Below, one piece after another: positions 27,311 to 38,742 of a DNA stretch of 64,000 nucleotides. Location of the stretch: assembly GCF_002906155.1 (NCBI RefSeq), contig NZ_MUJK01000004.1:62001-126000 (forward strand). Reading direction: 5' to 3'. This DNA is from Pseudomonas laurylsulfativorans. Lineage in GTDB: Bacteria > Pseudomonadota > Gammaproteobacteria > Pseudomonadales > Pseudomonadaceae. Each line of letters starts with the position of its first letter. Within the stretch, counting starts at the first letter, position 1. The position numbers were made by a program, and so were the translations under genes. The notes under the pieces are model-generated. The model saw only the letters and a list, made by a program, of their open reading frames with translations. It did not search any database and was not told the origin of the DNA.

Positions 27311-27529
27311 GCAAACCTCCTTCATGAATGCCGATGGTTATTTCAGTGGGCAGCAGAATAGTCCATCGGTTCCCCCGCAGGGCTTGCCGCGGGCTGCGAT
27401 CCTTAGGGCTGCACCTTGCCGGTGATCGATTGCTCTGCGCCGAGACTGCACTTTTTCGAAATGTCCGGCTCTATCCATGGCAGCCTGCGGCGATCCCCAC
27501 CGTCGGCCCATGCCCAAGTCAAAGAACCC

Positions 27530-28279
27530 ATGGCTCGAGTTTCACTTGCGATCAACACAATAATCCGTCGTCAATGCCTGCTGCTGGCCGGTCTGTCGAT
27601 GTTTTTCGTCACCGGGTGCAGCCAGCAGCAGGGCGGCGACATCTTCACCCAGATGCGCGAAGGCAATCCTCGGGAGTTCCTGCAAACCAGTGTCGACCGT
27701 ATGGCCACCCTGACCATGCGCGACAACCTCGACAGCCTTTACCTGCTGATGAGCAAGCTCTACCTGCGCAACCCCGACGAGCTGAAAAAATCCGGTTTCC
27801 TCGATGCTCGCACGGCCGGCAAGCAAGTGCGCATGGCCATCGAACAACAGCAGCCGTTACCGACCCTGGGTGGCAAAAAGGACCTGGCGGCCTTGCGATT
27901 CGCCATGAGCCCGGAATTTCTCGGTGATCGGGTCGGAGCGTTCATCTATGCCATCGGCAGCATGCTGGTGACCGCCCACGGCAACCGTACCGAGTTCTAC
28001 ATGACCGATGCGATCAACCCGGTATTCGTCAGCAACGCCGCGCGCAACATCGAGATCGCTACCTGGATCCTCGGCCAGCGGCAGAACAAAGAGGGCCAGC
28101 CCTTGTTGTTCTCCAACGAAATCTCGGAGGAGGGCAGCAACCTGAGTTTCGCCGTCGAGTTCGGCAAGATCGTCGCCCGGCTGGACCTGTTGACCCAGAT
28201 GCTCGACGAACGCTACCGGCGCATCGGCCTGAATTATGCGCAGAGTTTGCTGTTCCTGAATTTCCTGCCGGTGCAGTGA
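27530..28279 (+). CDS. Conserved Pseudomonas lipoprotein
   Basis: Predicted lipoprotein of 249 residues: basic n-region (INTIIRRQ), hydrophobic stretch and lipobox FVTGCSQ near residue 28. The mature domain is mostly helical, with no motif I recognise (TLTMRDNLDSLYLLMSKLYL; ARNIEIATWILGQRQNKEGQ). I assign no function. ATG 27530 gives a proper signal peptide; the reading extends upstream to 27416 without support. A REPIN follows the stop. Confidence 0.7.
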   Translation: MARVSLAINTIIRRQCLLLAGLSMFFVTGCSQQQGGDIFTQMREGNPREFLQTSVDRMATLTMRDNLDSLYLLMSKLYLRNPDELKKSGFLDARTAGKQVRMAIEQQQPLPTLGGKKDLAALRFAMSPEFLGDRVGAFIYAIGSMLVTAHGNRTEFYMTDAINPVFVSNAARNIEIATWILGQRQNKEGQPLLFSNEISEEGSNLSFAVEFGKIVARLDLLTQMLDERYRRIGLNYAQSLLFLNFLPVQ

Positions 28280-28294
28280 ATCCAGCAGATAACC

Positions 28295-28386
28295 CTGTAG
28301 GAGCGAGCTTGCTCGCGATAGCGGTTTATCAGCTGACATGGATGTCGACCGACACTCGGTCATCGCGAGTAAGCTCGCTCCTACAG
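28295..28386. repeat. REPIN
   Basis: CTGTAGGAGCGAGCTTGCTC and inverted AGTAAGCTCGCTCCTACAG (one mismatch), with a spacer resembling that at 23,491. Confidence 0.85.
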
Positions 28387-28478
28387 GAATAAAGATAGAT
28401 CGCATCGATATAACTGGTTATATGAAATATCGCTATGCTGCGGGCCAGATTTCCCCTGCGATCGTTGTGGACGTATTC

Positions 28479-29264
28479 ATGGATTTAATGAACATCGGGT
28501 TGGTCGTGGCCGGGTTGGTGGTTGGCTTCATTGTCGGCATGACTGGCGTCGGTGGCGGGTCGCTCATGACCCCTATCCTGCTGTGGTTCGGCATCAATCC
28601 GGCGACGGCGGTCGGTACCGACCTGCTGTACGCCGCCATCACCAAATCCAGCGGTGTACTGGTGCACCGCAAGAACAACAACATCGACTGGGCGATTACC
28701 GGTTGGCTGACCCTTGGCAGCGTGCCGGCGGTGGCACTGACGTTGTGGTTCCTGAGCAGCTTGCACTCCAGCCCCGATGCGATGAACGCGATCATCAAGC
28801 AGGCCCTCGGCTTTGTGTTGTTTGCCACGGCGCTGGCGATTCTGTTCAAGAAACGTCTGCTGGATTTCGCCCACAAACGTGCCGGCGGCAACTACAACCC
28901 CAGCGGGTCGCGCCTCAATGTCCTGACGGTCATCACTGGCCTGGTCCTCGGCACCATGGTCGCGCTGACGTCCATCGGTGCCGGTGCACTGGGCACCGTG
29001 GCTCTGTTCATTCTCTATCCGATGCTGCCAACCCGCCGCCTGGTAGGCACCGAAATCGCCCACGCCGTGCCGCTGACCCTGGTCGCAGGTCTTGGCCATG
29101 CCAGCATGGGCAACATGGACTGGCATGTATTGGGTTACTTGCTGGTGGGCTCGTTGCCGGGGATTTACCTGGGCAGCCACCTGACCGGGCGCATCTCCGA
29201 CGAAGTGCTGCGCCCTTGCCTGGCGACCATGCTGTTGTTGATCGGTTACAAGCTGGCGTTCTGA
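28479..29264 (+). CDS. TauE/SafE family permease
   Basis: Inner-membrane protein of 261 residues with seven or eight hydrophobic helices. The conserved N-terminal GFIVGMTGVGGGSLMTPIL and the internal repeat LGTMVALTSIGAGALGTVAL are the two glycine-rich half-repeats of the TauE/SafE (COG0730) family. The family exports sulfite, sulfoacetate or other organosulfur anions. ATG 28479 starts just before the first helix; ATG 28422 is an in-frame alternative that would add 19 residues. No sulfur gene is adjacent, so the substrate is open. Confidence 0.85.
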   Translation: MDLMNIGLVVAGLVVGFIVGMTGVGGGSLMTPILLWFGINPATAVGTDLLYAAITKSSGVLVHRKNNNIDWAITGWLTLGSVPAVALTLWFLSSLHSSPDAMNAIIKQALGFVLFATALAILFKKRLLDFAHKRAGGNYNPSGSRLNVLTVITGLVLGTMVALTSIGAGALGTVALFILYPMLPTRRLVGTEIAHAVPLTLVAGLGHASMGNMDWHVLGYLLVGSLPGIYLGSHLTGRISDEVLRPCLATMLLLIGYKLAF

Positions 29265-29284
29265 TCCAGGCCGCCACGCCAGCT

Positions 29285-29419
29285 TCATTCGCGGGTGAAT
29301 ATTTCCAGCAGATGCCCGTCCGGGTCATCGAAATACACCCGCCGTCCTCCCGCGTAATCATTGACCTCCCTCGGACGCTGTTTGCCCGGGTCCTCACGAC
29401 GGACCAAGCGGGTTGTCAT
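29285..29419 (-). pseudogene. C-terminal remnant of a glyoxalase/VOC-fold protein
   Basis: A 44-codon open frame ends in NDYAGGRRVYFDDPDGHLLE, then IFTRE. The YF-DPDGH-LE-T pattern is the last beta-strand and metal-binding glutamate of vicinal-oxygen-chelate proteins (glyoxalase, fosfomycin or bleomycin resistance), whose full length is about 120-150 residues. A stop codon lies four codons upstream of the ATG in the same frame and no N-terminal half is seen in other frames. It is therefore a decayed fragment, lying just after the TauE gene and before the DUF4174 promoter region. Confidence 0.6.
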
Positions 29420-29563
29420 GAGTCTTCAGATTAGCCCAGGCTGTTGCGCAATGACCGCCCTGACCTAAGCTTGGGACAAGGCGAGAAATATTTGCGGTAC
29501 GTCACCCGGAACGATCGCCGCGATGCGCAATCATTAGAGCGTGGATATCAAAAGGAGATGCGC

Positions 29564-30118
29564 ATGCTCATCAGGTCACTGACCCTGGCTACTTTGCTGG
29601 CGATTGCCGGCACCTCGTTCGCCGCTGATGGCGACTCACCGCTGGACATGGACAAGGGCAGGGCCCGACCTCTGATCGTCATCGCTCCGAGTACTGTTGA
29701 TCCGGCTTGGGTCAGCCTGAAAAAGTCGCTGGATGAGCCAGCCAATCGCAAGGGTTTCACCGACCGCAACATGGTGCTCTACACCGTGCTCAGCCTGATG
29801 GGCCAGCGCGATGGCAAGGACCTCGGTCCACAAGACACAGCGGCACTGATCCGCTCGCTCAAGCTGGGTGCCGGCGCCAAGACCAAGGTGATTCTGGTCG
29901 GCAAGGACGGCGAGAAGAAGCTGGAGCAGTCGGACACTTTCAAGCTCGACGAGATTTTCAGCGCTGTCGATCAGCTGCCGGCGGCCGAGAAAGAATTCAC
30001 CGCGACAGTGGCCGCTCCCGTTACGACTCAAGCCGAACCGGCTGCCAAAGGCACCAAGCCCGCAAAAAACAGCAAACCGGCCAAGCCCGCGAAGCCGCCT
30101 GAAATGCCGGATGATTGA
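29564..30118 (+). CDS. DUF4174 exported protein
   Basis: Periplasmic protein of 184 residues: signal peptide (LIRSLTLATLLAIAGTSFA) then a thioredoxin-like DUF4174 domain (RPLIVIAPSTVDPAWVSLKK ... TKVILVGKDGEKK) and a low-complexity tail rich in Lys, Pro and Ala (KPAKNSKPAKPAKPPEMPDD). The reactive cysteines of true thioredoxins are missing. ATG 29564 is used because GGAG sits 6 bp before it; ATG 29558 overlaps that site. Function unknown. Confidence 0.8.
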   Translation: MLIRSLTLATLLAIAGTSFAADGDSPLDMDKGRARPLIVIAPSTVDPAWVSLKKSLDEPANRKGFTDRNMVLYTVLSLMGQRDGKDLGPQDTAALIRSLKLGAGAKTKVILVGKDGEKKLEQSDTFKLDEIFSAVDQLPAAEKEFTATVAAPVTTQAEPAAKGTKPAKNSKPAKPAKPPEMPDD

Positions 30119-30148
30119 TCCTCAATCTTGTGGCGGTGGAAGGCTTTT

Positions 30149-30174
30149 CTGTGGGAGCAAGCTCGCTCCCACAG
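30149..30174. repeat. Compact REP hairpin
   Basis: CTGTGGGAGCAAGCTCGCTC runs into CCACAG as a single stem-loop between the convergent DUF4174 and ampC genes. Confidence 0.75.
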
Positions 30175-30186
30175 ATGGATTAGCCA

Positions 30187-32800
<2,614 letters not shown>

Positions 32801-32825
32801 TTTCCAATCCTTAAAAAAGCGCAAT

Positions 32826-34172
32826 TCAGGCGTGGTTGGGCGAGGGTTTGCCCAGCGCCACGGCGGGTGCGGGTTTCGGTGTGTTGCGAGCGGCGAAGAC
32901 GATGATGGCGGCGATGATCGAGGTCGCGGCCAGGCCGTACAGCCCGCCCTGAATCGAACCGGTGTTTGCTTCGAGCAGGCCGAAGGTGGTCGGTGCAACG
33001 AAGCCACCGAGGTTGCCCACCGAGTTGATCAGCGCGATGACGCCAGCCGCGATTCGCGCATCCAGGTAGGCCTGGGGAATCGGCCAGAACAGCGACGAGG
33101 CTGATTTGAAGCCCAGCGCGGCAAAGCAGATCGCAACGAAGGCGAAGACCGGCCCGCCAGTGGTGGACATGAACATCCCGGCGGCCGCAATCAGCAGCGC
33201 GGCGGCGACCCAGGCCTGCTGGTGTTTCCATTTGGCGGACAGGGACGCAAAGGCGTACATGCCGACAATCGACAGCAACCATGGAATCGAGTTGAACAGC
33301 CCGACCTGGACGTCGCTCAGGTCGCCCATCTTTTTGATGATGCTCGGCAGCCAGAAGGTCGCGGCGTAGATGGTCAGTTGGATAAAGAAGTAGATCAGGC
33401 AGAACAGGATGATCTGGCGGTCCTTGAGCAACTTGCCCAGTGACGGCTTGATCGGCGTCGCCGCTTCCCGGGCCAGTTGTTCATCGTCGATGGCCTTGAC
33501 CAGCGCGTCCTGCTCTTCGCGGCTCAGCCATTTGGCGTCGTGGGGTTTGGAGTCCAGCCAGAACCAGACAAACACGCACAAACCCACCGAAAACATGCCC
33601 TCGATGAAGTACATCCATTGCCAGCCGTGCAGGCCCAGCCCTTCGATTTGCAGGAGCAACCCGGACAGCGGGCCTGAAATCAACGACGCGATCGCCGAAC
33701 CACTGAGGAAGATGGCAATCGCCTTGCCACGCTCCAAGCCGGGCAACCAGCGGGTGAAGTAGTAGATCACCCCGGGGAAAAACCCGGCTTCGGCCACGCC
33801 CAGCAGAAAACGCAGGATGTAGAAGTGGGTTTCGTTCTGGATGAACGCCATGCCCGCGGCGACCAGGCCCCAGGTCAGCATGATGCGGGTCAGCCAGATA
33901 CGCGCGCCGACTTTTTGCAGAAGGATGTTGGAGGGCACCTCGAACAGCGCGTAACCGATGAAGAACAGCCCGGCACCCAGGCCGTAGGCGGCAGCGCCAA
34001 TACCCAGGTCGTGTTCCATATGGGCTCGGACGAAACCGATGTTCACGCGATCAATGTAATTGACGATGAACATGATGACGAACAGCGGCAAGACGTGGCG
34101 TTTGACTTTGGTGATGGCGGACTTCAGCGCTGAATTGGCGTCGTCGTGCATCCCGGAGATGGATGTATTCAC
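32826..34172 (-). CDS. MFS sugar-acid transporter (anion:cation symporter type)
   Basis: Inner-membrane symporter of 448 residues with 12 helices, of the phthalate/tartrate/glucarate ACS branch. The typical N-terminal segment [20 protein letters not shown] is present, as is the family stretch [20 protein letters not shown]. The central loop is charged ([20 protein letters not shown]). GTG 34172 is preferred because GGGAG sits 8-9 bp before it. Being directly upstream of gudD, it most likely imports glucarate or a related aldarate. Confidence 0.85.
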   Translation of the reverse strand: MNTSISGMHDDANSALKSAITKVKRHVLPLFVIMFIVNYIDRVNIGFVRAHMEHDLGIGAAAYGLGAGLFFIGYALFEVPSNILLQKVGARIWLTRIMLTWGLVAAGMAFIQNETHFYILRFLLGVAEAGFFPGVIYYFTRWLPGLERGKAIAIFLSGSAIASLISGPLSGLLLQIEGLGLHGWQWMYFIEGMFSVGLCVFVWFWLDSKPHDAKWLSREEQDALVKAIDDEQLAREAATPIKPSLGKLLKDRQIILFCLIYFFIQLTIYAATFWLPSIIKKMGDLSDVQVGLFNSIPWLLSIVGMYAFASLSAKWKHQQAWVAAALLIAAAGMFMSTTGGPVFAFVAICFAALGFKSASSLFWPIPQAYLDARIAAGVIALINSVGNLGGFVAPTTFGLLEANTGSIQGGLYGLAATSIIAAIIVFAARNTPKPAPAVALGKPSPNHA

Positions 34173-34233
34173 TGCGTTTTCTCCCACTCGTTATTTTTAT
34201 GCGGGGTGAAGCTGGGGGCTGCTTTGTTGATAG

Positions 34234-34244
34234 ACATCATACAA
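34234..34244. promoter_or_regulatory. Partial FadR-type operator
   Basis: ACATCATACAA, one good half (ATACAA) of the motif seen at 34,368. It is placed 62 bp before the MFS start, where a repressor could block transport gene transcription. Confidence 0.4.
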
Positions 34245-34367
34245 CTAGATTTTTTCATCCTGCAACCCTGGTAATCCAACAAAATGGCGCTTATGCAGAG
34301 GGTTTTTATTCTGGTGGCGGTGCTGGTTAGCGTGTTTCGTGACCAGAAATAGGCTTTTTGTTGAGTG

Positions 34368-34378
34368 TTGTCATACAA
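34368..34378. promoter_or_regulatory. FadR-type operator upstream of the GntR regulator
   Basis: TTGTCATACAA fits the TnGTnnnACnA consensus known for FadR-subfamily repressors. It lies 74 bp before the regulator start, consistent with autoregulation of the divergent module. Confidence 0.5.
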
Positions 34379-34452
34379 GTTGAGCGAGATTTCTCAAGAT
34401 TCCCGCCTGGCGCGGTGCTACGATTCGATAGCCCTGATTTGCGGACACCCTC

Positions 34453-35163
34453 ATGCAAGAAGACCTCGAAATACCTGCTCGCAAGCGCAGCCATAACCTG
34501 GCCCATGACCTGGTGGAGAAGCTGACCCAGCGCATCCTGCTCGGCCAGATGTTGCCCGGTGACAAGTTGCCGTCGGAAAACACCATCGTTCAGGAGCACG
34601 GGGTCAGTCGCACGGTGGTGCGTGAGGCGATCTCGAAGTTGCAGGCCTCGGGGCTGGTGGAAACCCGCCATGGCATCGGCACGTTTGTGATCGAGCGTGC
34701 TCCGGAGCAAGGGCTGCGGCTGAATGTCGATACGGCGTTGGGTGTGCGCAGCATTCTGGAGTTGCGCATGGGCCTGGAAACCCAGGCGGCCGCGCTGGCG
34801 GCAACGCGCCGCAGCGATCTGCAACTGGCGCAAATGCGTGAAGCGCTGGATGACTATCAAAGCCTGCTGGCCAACAACGACAGCTGTGTCGAAGCGGACC
34901 GGCGTTTTCATCTGTTGATTGCCGAGGCCACCGGCAACCTGTGCTTCACCGAGATCATGCAGCACCTGGGCCACGCCATGATCCCGCGCACCCGGGTCAA
35001 TGCCGCCGAGCGTGGCGCAGTGGACTTGAGCAAGCTTGGCCAGTTGGCCAACCTGGAGCACGAGGCGATCCTCAATGCCATCAAGCGCCAGGACCCGGAC
35101 GCGGCGCGGGCGGCGATGTGGCTGCACCTGACTAACAGTCGCGACCGGTTTTCGCCCAGTTGA
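34453..35163 (+). CDS. GntR-family regulator, FadR subfamily
   Basis: Transcriptional regulator of 236 residues. The winged helix-turn-helix (LPSENTIVQEHGVSRTVVRE) is at about 38-60. The all-helical FCD effector domain follows, with metal-type ligand residues in DRRFHLLIAEATGN and EHEAILNAIKRQD. It is divergent from the transporter-gudD pair with two related half-palindromic sites in between, so it probably controls them in response to a sugar acid. ATG 34453 is in good context for the conserved start, but a ribosome site is weak. Confidence 0.88.
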   Translation: MQEDLEIPARKRSHNLAHDLVEKLTQRILLGQMLPGDKLPSENTIVQEHGVSRTVVREAISKLQASGLVETRHGIGTFVIERAPEQGLRLNVDTALGVRSILELRMGLETQAAALAATRRSDLQLAQMREALDDYQSLLANNDSCVEADRRFHLLIAEATGNLCFTEIMQHLGHAMIPRTRVNAAERGAVDLSKLGQLANLEHEAILNAIKRQDPDAARAAMWLHLTNSRDRFSPS

Positions 35164-35223
35164 TGGTCAGGCTCCCACAGGGTTACCGGGTGTACGCAAC
35201 ATCTACGGGTATCCAAAAAATCA

Positions 35224-35248
35224 TTGTGGGAGCGAGCTTGCTCGCGAT
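35224..35248. repeat. Solo REP element
   Basis: TTGTGGGAGCGAGCTTGCTC followed by GCGAT, without an inverted partner, between the GntR and EamA genes. Confidence 0.75.
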
Positions 35249-35278
35249 AGCGCCAGGCCTGACAGCGAAAAACCTGAA

Positions 35279-36190
35279 TCAGACCCTGACAGCCTGAACA
35301 ACCACAGCCCGCCGCTCCAGATTCAACGCCAGCACACTCGCCAACACCACCAGCCCGCCGACCACGATCATCAGCGTCGGCCGCTCGCCAAGCGCATAAG
35401 ACGCAATCACCATCGCCGTCGGCGGTGTCAGGTACAACGTCATCGTCGCCCGGCTCAAGTCCACATGCGCCAGCACATAGGCCCAGGCCAGGTACGCGAG
35501 GGCGCTGGGGAAAATCCCCAGGGCGATCACCGCGAACTGCACGTGCATCGGCGCAAGGGCGACCTGGTCCGCAAGGCCAGGCAAGTAGACCAACAACAGC
35601 ACCGTCCCGGACCACACGGTGTAGCAGACCAGCGTCAGTCCGTCGTAACGCCCGGTGTGGTGCTTTTGCAGGGCAAAGTAGAGGCTCCAGGACACCGCCG
35701 CCAACAGGATCAGCAAACCGTGGGCGTCGATGCTGCCCAGACCGTGATCACCGGCCACCACAATCAGCACGCCAAACAAACCGAGCAGCACGCAACCCCA
35801 GCGCCACAGGCTCACTCGATCCTTGAACACGAAGCGCGCAATCAGCGTGCTGAACAGTGGCGTGGTCTGGGCCAGGACGCTTGAAGCGCCAGCGCTGACA
35901 CCCTGCTGCCCGAAGTTGATCGCCACGTGGTGCAGGCTTACGGCAAAGAAACCCAGGCCGAACATCAGCGGCAGATCGCGCAGGCTCGGCAGGCGTATGC
36001 CTTTGAATATCGCGACCACGGCCATGAACACCGAGGCCAGCAGGAAGCGCAGGAGCGCCAGGTGCACGGGGTCGTAGGCCTGCAAGCCGATATGGATGCC
36101 GGTCGGGGAATAGCCCCAGCACGCCACGACAAACGCCATGGCCAGGATGATTTTCCAGGGTGAAACGGGGGAGGGTGTGAGCGGCTTCAT
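35279..36190 (-). CDS. EamA/DMT superfamily transporter
   Basis: Inner-membrane permease of 303 residues, ten helices built from two five-helix EamA repeats (WGYSPTGIHIGLQAYDPVHL in repeat 1; SALAYLAWAYVLAHVDLSRA in repeat 2). Members export amino acids, nucleosides or other metabolites; the substrate cannot be read. Start ATG 36190 has AGGTG upstream. It is divergent from a LysR regulator gene with 96 bp between, the usual arrangement for a regulated exporter. Confidence 0.85.
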   Translation of the reverse strand: MKPLTPSPVSPWKIILAMAFVVACWGYSPTGIHIGLQAYDPVHLALLRFLLASVFMAVVAIFKGIRLPSLRDLPLMFGLGFFAVSLHHVAINFGQQGVSAGASSVLAQTTPLFSTLIARFVFKDRVSLWRWGCVLLGLFGVLIVVAGDHGLGSIDAHGLLILLAAVSWSLYFALQKHHTGRYDGLTLVCYTVWSGTVLLLVYLPGLADQVALAPMHVQFAVIALGIFPSALAYLAWAYVLAHVDLSRATMTLYLTPPTAMVIASYALGERPTLMIVVGGLVVLASVLALNLERRAVVVQAVRV

Positions 36191-36286
36191 GGCGGTGCAC
36201 CTGTGGGCGGATGCACCGAGTATCAGAAAGCGCATCGTTCGCCACAACTGACTTATAATGCGCCAATCATTCACTTATGGTGATGT

Positions 36287-37150
36287 ATGGAGCTGGCACA
36301 GATTCGCATGTTCAAGACCGTGGCCGACGTCGGCAGCATCGCCCGCGCGGCCGAAGTGCTGCATTGCGTGCCATCGAACATCACGGCCCGCATCAAGGCC
36401 CTTGAGGCTGAACTGGGTGTCGCGCTGTTTCTGCGTGAGGGGCGAGGGCTGCGCATCAGCCCGTCGGGGCAGACCTTCCTGGCCTACGCCTCGAAAATCC
36501 TTGCCCTCACGGCCGAAGCCAAGCGCGCGGTCGACCCTTCGGCAGAGCCCTCCGGCCCGTTGCGCATCGGGGCCATCGAGTCCTCGGCCACCGGGCGCTT
36601 GCCGCGCCTGCTGGCGAAATTTCACAAGCGTTTTCCGCAGGTGGCGCTGGAGCTCACCACCGGCACCTGGGCTCAATTGCTCGATGACACGCTCAATCAC
36701 AAGCTCGACGGTGCAATCGTTGCGGTCGACGTCGAACGTTCGCACCTCAAGCGCACGCCGATGTACCGCGAAGAGTTGCTGTTGATCGCCTCAACCTCCC
36801 TCGGACCGCTGCATGAAGTGGCGGACCTGCATGACAAGACGATGTTCCTTTGGCCCCAGGGATGTCCGTACCGGGCGGCGATGGAGCATTGGTTATTGCG
36901 CAATGGGCTGGCGTTGCCGATTGTCAGCCTGGCCAGCTATGGCGCGATTGTCGGTTGCGTCAGCGCTGGGGCCGGGGTGGCGCTGGTGACAAAAGGGGTA
37001 TTCGATCAATACGCCAAGGGCGCCGGGTGCGTGGCGTTTGAGTTTCCCGAACTGACGGCCATCGAGAGCCTGTTTTACTGGCACGAAAACGCCGGGGTCC
37101 ACCCGGCGCGAGAGGCGTTTGTGGCGATGCTCCACGAAGAATTTGCCTGA
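36287..37150 (+). CDS. LysR-family regulator
   Basis: Transcriptional regulator of 287 residues. The N-terminal winged helix (MFKTVADVGSIARAAEVLHC; SNITARIKALEAELGVALF) is typical, and the C-terminal periplasmic-binding-like effector domain starts near residue 88 (PLRIGAIESSATGRLPRLL). The shared intergenic region with the EamA gene holds two copies of ACTTAT 22 bp apart, a possible but weak binding signature. It likely controls the neighbouring exporter. Confidence 0.88.
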   Translation: MELAQIRMFKTVADVGSIARAAEVLHCVPSNITARIKALEAELGVALFLREGRGLRISPSGQTFLAYASKILALTAEAKRAVDPSAEPSGPLRIGAIESSATGRLPRLLAKFHKRFPQVALELTTGTWAQLLDDTLNHKLDGAIVAVDVERSHLKRTPMYREELLLIASTSLGPLHEVADLHDKTMFLWPQGCPYRAAMEHWLLRNGLALPIVSLASYGAIVGCVSAGAGVALVTKGVFDQYAKGAGCVAFEFPELTAIESLFYWHENAGVHPAREAFVAMLHEEFA

Positions 37151-37158
37151 CGCAGAAC

Positions 37159-37249
37159 CTGTAGGAGCTGGCTTGCCAGCGATAGCGATCGACCAGTCAC
37201 TACAATGTCGACTGGTAGACCGCAATCGCTGGCAAGCCAACTCCTACAG
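37159..37249. repeat. REPIN with GGCTTGCCAGC head
   Basis: CTGTAGGAGCTGGCTTGCCA and inverted GGCAAGCCAACTCCTACAG between the convergent LysR and trhP genes, ending 4 bp from the trhP stop codon. Confidence 0.85.
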
Positions 37250-37252
37250 GGG

Positions 37253-38578
37253 TTACGGCATGTTGATATCTCGCATTAGCAGGCCAAAACCTAAATCCAC
37301 CGCATCCGGTATCGGCAAGTACACGGTGTGCCCATCCCCCGGTGCAACGTCGATCGCTTCGCCCTTGGCGTTTTGCAACTGATGCAGGTCGAAGTGGAAG
37401 TTGCCCTTGGGCGTCATCAGTTCCATGTGATCGCCCAGGCCGAAACGGTTTTTCACCTTGATCTCGGCCAGGCGATCCCGGCGCTGTCCCGTCAGTTCAC
37501 CGACAAACTGCTGGCGCTCCGACACCGAGCTGCCGTTCTGGTAGTTCTGGTATTCGTCATGCACATGCCGGCGCAGAAAACCTTCGGTGTAGCCGCGCTG
37601 GGCGAGGGATTCCAGGTCGGTCATCAGGCCACGGTCGAAGGCGCGGCCCGCCACCGCGTCGTCGATGGCGCGGCGATATACCTGCGTGGTGCGCGCGCAG
37701 TAAAAGTGCGACTTGGTCCGGCCTTCGATTTTCAGCGAGTGCACGCCCATGCGGGTCAGACGCTCGACGTGCTGCACGGCGCGCAGGTCCTTGGCGTTCA
37801 TGATGTAAGTGCCGTGTTCGTCTTCGAAGGCCGGCATCTGTTCGCCGGGTCGATTGGCTTCCTGCAACAGGAACACCTGCCCGGTGGGCGCGCCGATACC
37901 CAGGGTCGGTTCTGGCTCGAATGTCTGCACGATCTCGCCAAGCTGGTTTTCCGTGGCCGGTTGCGCCGAATATTTCCAGCGACAGGCATTGGTGCAACTG
38001 CCCTGATTGGCATCGCGCTTGTTCATATAGCCTGACAGCAGGCAGCGCCCGGAATAGGCCATGCACAAAGCGCCGTGCACGAACACCTCCAGTTCCATGG
38101 CGGGCACTTGCTCGTGGATCTCTGCGATTTCTTCCAGCGACAACTCCCGCGACAGGATGATCCGGCTCAGGCCTTGCTGCTGCCAGAACTCGACACTCGC
38201 CCAGTTCACCGTGTTGGCCTGCACCGAAAGATGAATCGGCATCTGCGGGTAGTGCCGGCGCACCAACATGATCAGGCCGGGGTCGGACATGATCAACGCA
38301 TCCGGGGCCATGGCGATCACCGGTTCAAGGTCCTTGAGGAAGGTCTTGAGTTTGGCGTTGTGCGGCGCGATGTTCACCACCACGTAAAAGCGCTTGCCCA
38401 AGGCCTGGGCTTCGCGAATGCCGAGGGCCAGGTTGGCGTGGTCGAATTCGTTGTTGCGCACCCGCAGGCTGTAGCGCGGCTGCCCGGCGTACACGGCATC
38501 GGCGCCGTAGGCGAAGGCATAACGCATGTTTTTCAGGGTGCCGGCGGGGGCGAGCAGTTCTGGCGCGGTGAGGTTCAT
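37253..38578 (-). CDS. trhP: Peptidase U32 family protein, tRNA 5-hydroxyuridine synthesis protein TrhP (YegQ)
   Basis: Protein of 441 residues needed for prephenate-dependent hydroxylation of wobble uridine (ho5U34) in tRNA, formerly labelled a protease. The TIM-barrel U32 core begins with APELLAPAGTLKNMRYAFAY. Cysteines for an iron-sulfur cluster are visible in FVHGALCMAYSGRCLLSGYM and GSCTNACRWKY, and a later CART segment. The C-terminal beta-barrel extension ends the protein. Together with mnmH this window encodes two wobble-uridine modification steps. Start ATG 38578. Confidence 0.88.
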   Translation of the reverse strand: MNLTAPELLAPAGTLKNMRYAFAYGADAVYAGQPRYSLRVRNNEFDHANLALGIREAQALGKRFYVVVNIAPHNAKLKTFLKDLEPVIAMAPDALIMSDPGLIMLVRRHYPQMPIHLSVQANTVNWASVEFWQQQGLSRIILSRELSLEEIAEIHEQVPAMELEVFVHGALCMAYSGRCLLSGYMNKRDANQGSCTNACRWKYSAQPATENQLGEIVQTFEPEPTLGIGAPTGQVFLLQEANRPGEQMPAFEDEHGTYIMNAKDLRAVQHVERLTRMGVHSLKIEGRTKSHFYCARTTQVYRRAIDDAVAGRAFDRGLMTDLESLAQRGYTEGFLRRHVHDEYQNYQNGSSVSERQQFVGELTGQRRDRLAEIKVKNRFGLGDHMELMTPKGNFHFDLHQLQNAKGEAIDVAPGDGHTVYLPIPDAVDLGFGLLMRDINMP

Positions 38579-38742
38579 GGCGGTGTCGGTCGCAAAAGCC
38601 GCACAGGGTAAATGCCCTGTGGCGAAGGTTTATTGACCTGGATCTATGCCTGATCAACAAAGCGATGGCACTCGCGCGAGCTGTAGCGGACTAAACATCA
38701 GGGCGGAAGTTTTTCGTCCTGGCTGCCTGGCGCGGATCAAAC

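Noticed and set aside
29285..29419. Intact small VOC-family gene
   Set aside because: Too short for the fold, and an in-frame stop precedes its only ATG; treated as a remnant.
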